Shown: positions 4,277 through 5,442 of the stretch, in pieces
Layout: the number at the start of each line of letters is the position of its first letter
Position numbering within the stretch: position 1 is the first letter of the stretch
Assembly: GCA_002786505.1 (NCBI GenBank)
Contig: PCTK01000056.1
Span: 1,366 to 6,807, forward strand
Length of the DNA: 5,442 bases
Reading direction: 5' to 3'
Origin: Nitrospinae bacterium CG22_combo_CG10-13_8_21_14_all_47_10
GTDB lineage: Bacteria; Nitrospinota; Nitrospinia; Nitrospinales; VA-1
The notes under the pieces: generated by a model
Told to the model about the DNA's origin: nothing
The model's input: only the letters and a program-made list of their open reading frames with translations
The model's database searches: none
Made by a program: the position numbers and the translations under genes

Positions 4277-5442
4277 AGCTTTTTTCTAGATATGGGGTGT
4301 TGCTGACCATAATGCTTTGGATTGTGGTGTCCGAAGCCTTTGCGTTTTCCATTGGCGAATTTCAGGTTAAAAGTAAGTTTGGTGAAAAATTTAATGCTTC
4401 TCTTGAAATCAATTTGGATTCTGACGAGCCCGTAGAAGTAGGGCTGGGGGATGAAGGCGACTATATCAAATTGGGGCTGGAAAGGCAGGAGATTATTTCT
4501 GCTCTGATCCTGGGCCCGGTTCAGCCTGGTAGTGGACTAAAAAAAACCGTTCAAATCCGTTCGAAAAATCCTTTATTTTTTCCTTCGTTCAACCTTGTGG
4601 TCTGGGCAACTCATAATGGAGGAACTTTGCTGGAAAATTTCCTGGTAACGGTGGATTTTCAGCAGAGCCTGGCCTTGAACGTCAGTGGGAATAAAAACAA
4701 TCTTCCTCTGGAAAAATCTCCTGAACATGAACCCAAGTCTGCCCTGACTCAGGAAAAGGCCACAGTTCCTCCCGCGGCACAACAGATTATAAAGGGTGAA
4801 CAAGGCACAATAAAAGAGTTGGAGGTGACCCCCCCTGAATCCCGGACTGTTGATGACAGAGAGTCCTCTGAGGAGGACGAGGGCTTGGCTGGTGAATCCA
4901 TTACCCCGGTCCCTGTAAAGACCGCGGTAGTGCACCGGAGGCGCCTTTCAGGCGTTATCTGGGCGCATCCAAGACCCACCCCTGCCTTGGAACCTGTGAA
5001 GGCGGCGGCATCAAAAAAAACGGGTGGTGTAAAAACTGATTCGGACTCGGAAGATCGTTATGTTTTGAAAAAAGGAGAGGGGTTATTTTCAGTTGCCAGA
5101 AAGCTCAAGATTGCCAATTACCATCCAGCTCAGGTTGCCGCCGCTATCTGGATGCATAATATTGATAAATTCATATTTGGCAATATCCACGGTATCCGGG
5201 AAGGGGTTCAATTAGATCTTAAAAACCTGGAAGAAAAAGTTTCCGGTATTGACCTTCAGACTGCGAGAAATATTTTAAGGAATCAGGCTGAAGAATGGAA
5301 ACTGGTGAGAAATACCAGTCCGGTTAAGGAGGAAGTCTCTACGATTCCTGAAGTGCCACTACCGTCAGAAAGATTGGAGGACATTGCTGATCTGTTCGAA
5401 CAGGTAAAGGGTTGGCAGGCTTCCTGGGAGAAAATGGACCTG
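4273..5442 (+). CDS. FimV-like LysM protein, N-terminal 390 codons (3' end outside window)
   Basis: This is the N-terminal part of a FimV-family protein. FimV is an inner-membrane, peptidoglycan-binding polar hub needed for type IV pilus function in Pseudomonas. From GTG 4273, residues 1-24 form a signal peptide (MKLFSRYG, a hydrophobic core, then SEAFA with cleavage after Ala24). Residues 25-136 match the FimV N-terminal domain: SIGEFQVKSKFGEKFNA, an IRSKNP-type turn (96-100) and a final LENFLVTVDF (120-129). A low-complexity linker (about 140-258) precedes a LysM-like segment, YVLKKGEGLFSVARKL (263-278), followed by the FimV-typical IWMHNIDKFIFGNIHGI and LKxG-like REGVQLDL (to 316). The later ATG at 4312 would cut the signal peptide short. 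FimV proteins usually run to 600-900 residues with a membrane helix and a C-terminal TPR region, so much is missing here. The frame is open to the window edge. Confidence 0.85.
   Translation, partial: MKLFSRYGVLLTIMLWIVVSEAFAFSIGEFQVKSKFGEKFNASLEINLDSDEPVEVGLGDEGDYIKLGLERQEIISALILGPVQPGSGLKKTVQIRSKNPLFFPSFNLVVWATHNGGTLLENFLVTVDFQQSLALNVSGNKNNLPLEKSPEHEPKSALTQEKATVPPAAQQIIKGEQGTIKELEVTPPESRTVDDRESSEEDEGLAGESITPVPVKTAVVHRRRLSGVIWAHPRPTPALEPVKAAASKKTGGVKTDSDSEDRYVLKKGEGLFSVARKLKIANYHPAQVAAAIWMHNIDKFIFGNIHGIREGVQLDLKNLEEKVSGIDLQTARNILRNQAEEWKLVRNTSPVKEEVSTIPEVPLPSERLEDIADLFEQVKGWQASWEKMDL

Noticed and set aside
4573..4979. Minus-strand open frames of 120 and 76 codons opposite the FimV-like gene.
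   Set aside because: They lie fully inside the strongly supported plus-strand frame, have no recognisable domain and show no promoter or binding site.
4312..5442. Starting the FimV-like gene at ATG 4312.
   Set aside because: This would leave only about 11 residues before the cleavage site and lose the basic MKLFSR start. GTG 4273 gives a complete signal peptide.

Overview
The window looks like chromosomal DNA from a Gram-negative, motile or surface-active bacterium with an envelope-targeted proteome: lipoprotein signal, periplasmic haem protein, lytic transglycosylase and a FimV-type LysM protein. The mix of an MJ0042-type zinc ribbon protein, a FimV homologue and small multihaem lipoproteins is reminiscent of Deltaproteobacteria-like or Nitrospinota-like lineages. 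That placement is an impression from gene style, not a measured assignment.

Layout. Positions 1-469 (+) hold the 3' part of the Obg/CgtA ribosome-assembly GTPase. It converges on a large minus-strand gene (505-2691) coding for a 728-residue single-pass membrane protein. This protein has an N-terminal MJ0042 zinc ribbon, a very acidic region of about 440 residues built partly from two tandem repeat families (28 and 35 residues), one membrane helix, and a C-terminal domain that resembles the periplasmic domain of the flagellar protein FliL. Positions 2692-2961 are a divergent control region with a modest minus-strand promoter and a perfect-consensus sigma70-type promoter on the plus strand. The plus-strand promoter is followed by a 22-bp dyad at the predicted transcription start and a 5' leader of about 120 nt. 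Downstream on the plus strand are a small membrane-anchored family-1 lytic transglycosylase (2962-3633), a dihaem c-type cytochrome lipoprotein (3688-4113), a putative 18-codon leader peptide (4220-4276), and the first 390 codons of a FimV-like protein (4273-5442). The leader peptide overlaps the FimV-like gene at a GTGA junction, and that gene runs off the window.

How the genes may work together. Apart from Obg, the recognisable themes are the cell envelope and polar or motility machines: a FliL-like stator-type domain, a peptidoglycan-cutting enzyme, and a FimV-type peptidoglycan-binding hub. The most interesting observation is in the acidic protein. Its two repeat families carry short motifs resembling the N-terminal peptides of the flagellar switch proteins FliM (E-I-D-A-L-L-type) and FliN (D-D-L-W-A-E-A-L-type), arrayed in several copies on the predicted cytoplasmic side of a FliL-like membrane protein. 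My hypothesis is that it is a multivalent docking platform, possibly for CheY-like receivers or switch/export partners. This rests on visual motif comparison only and has not been tested.
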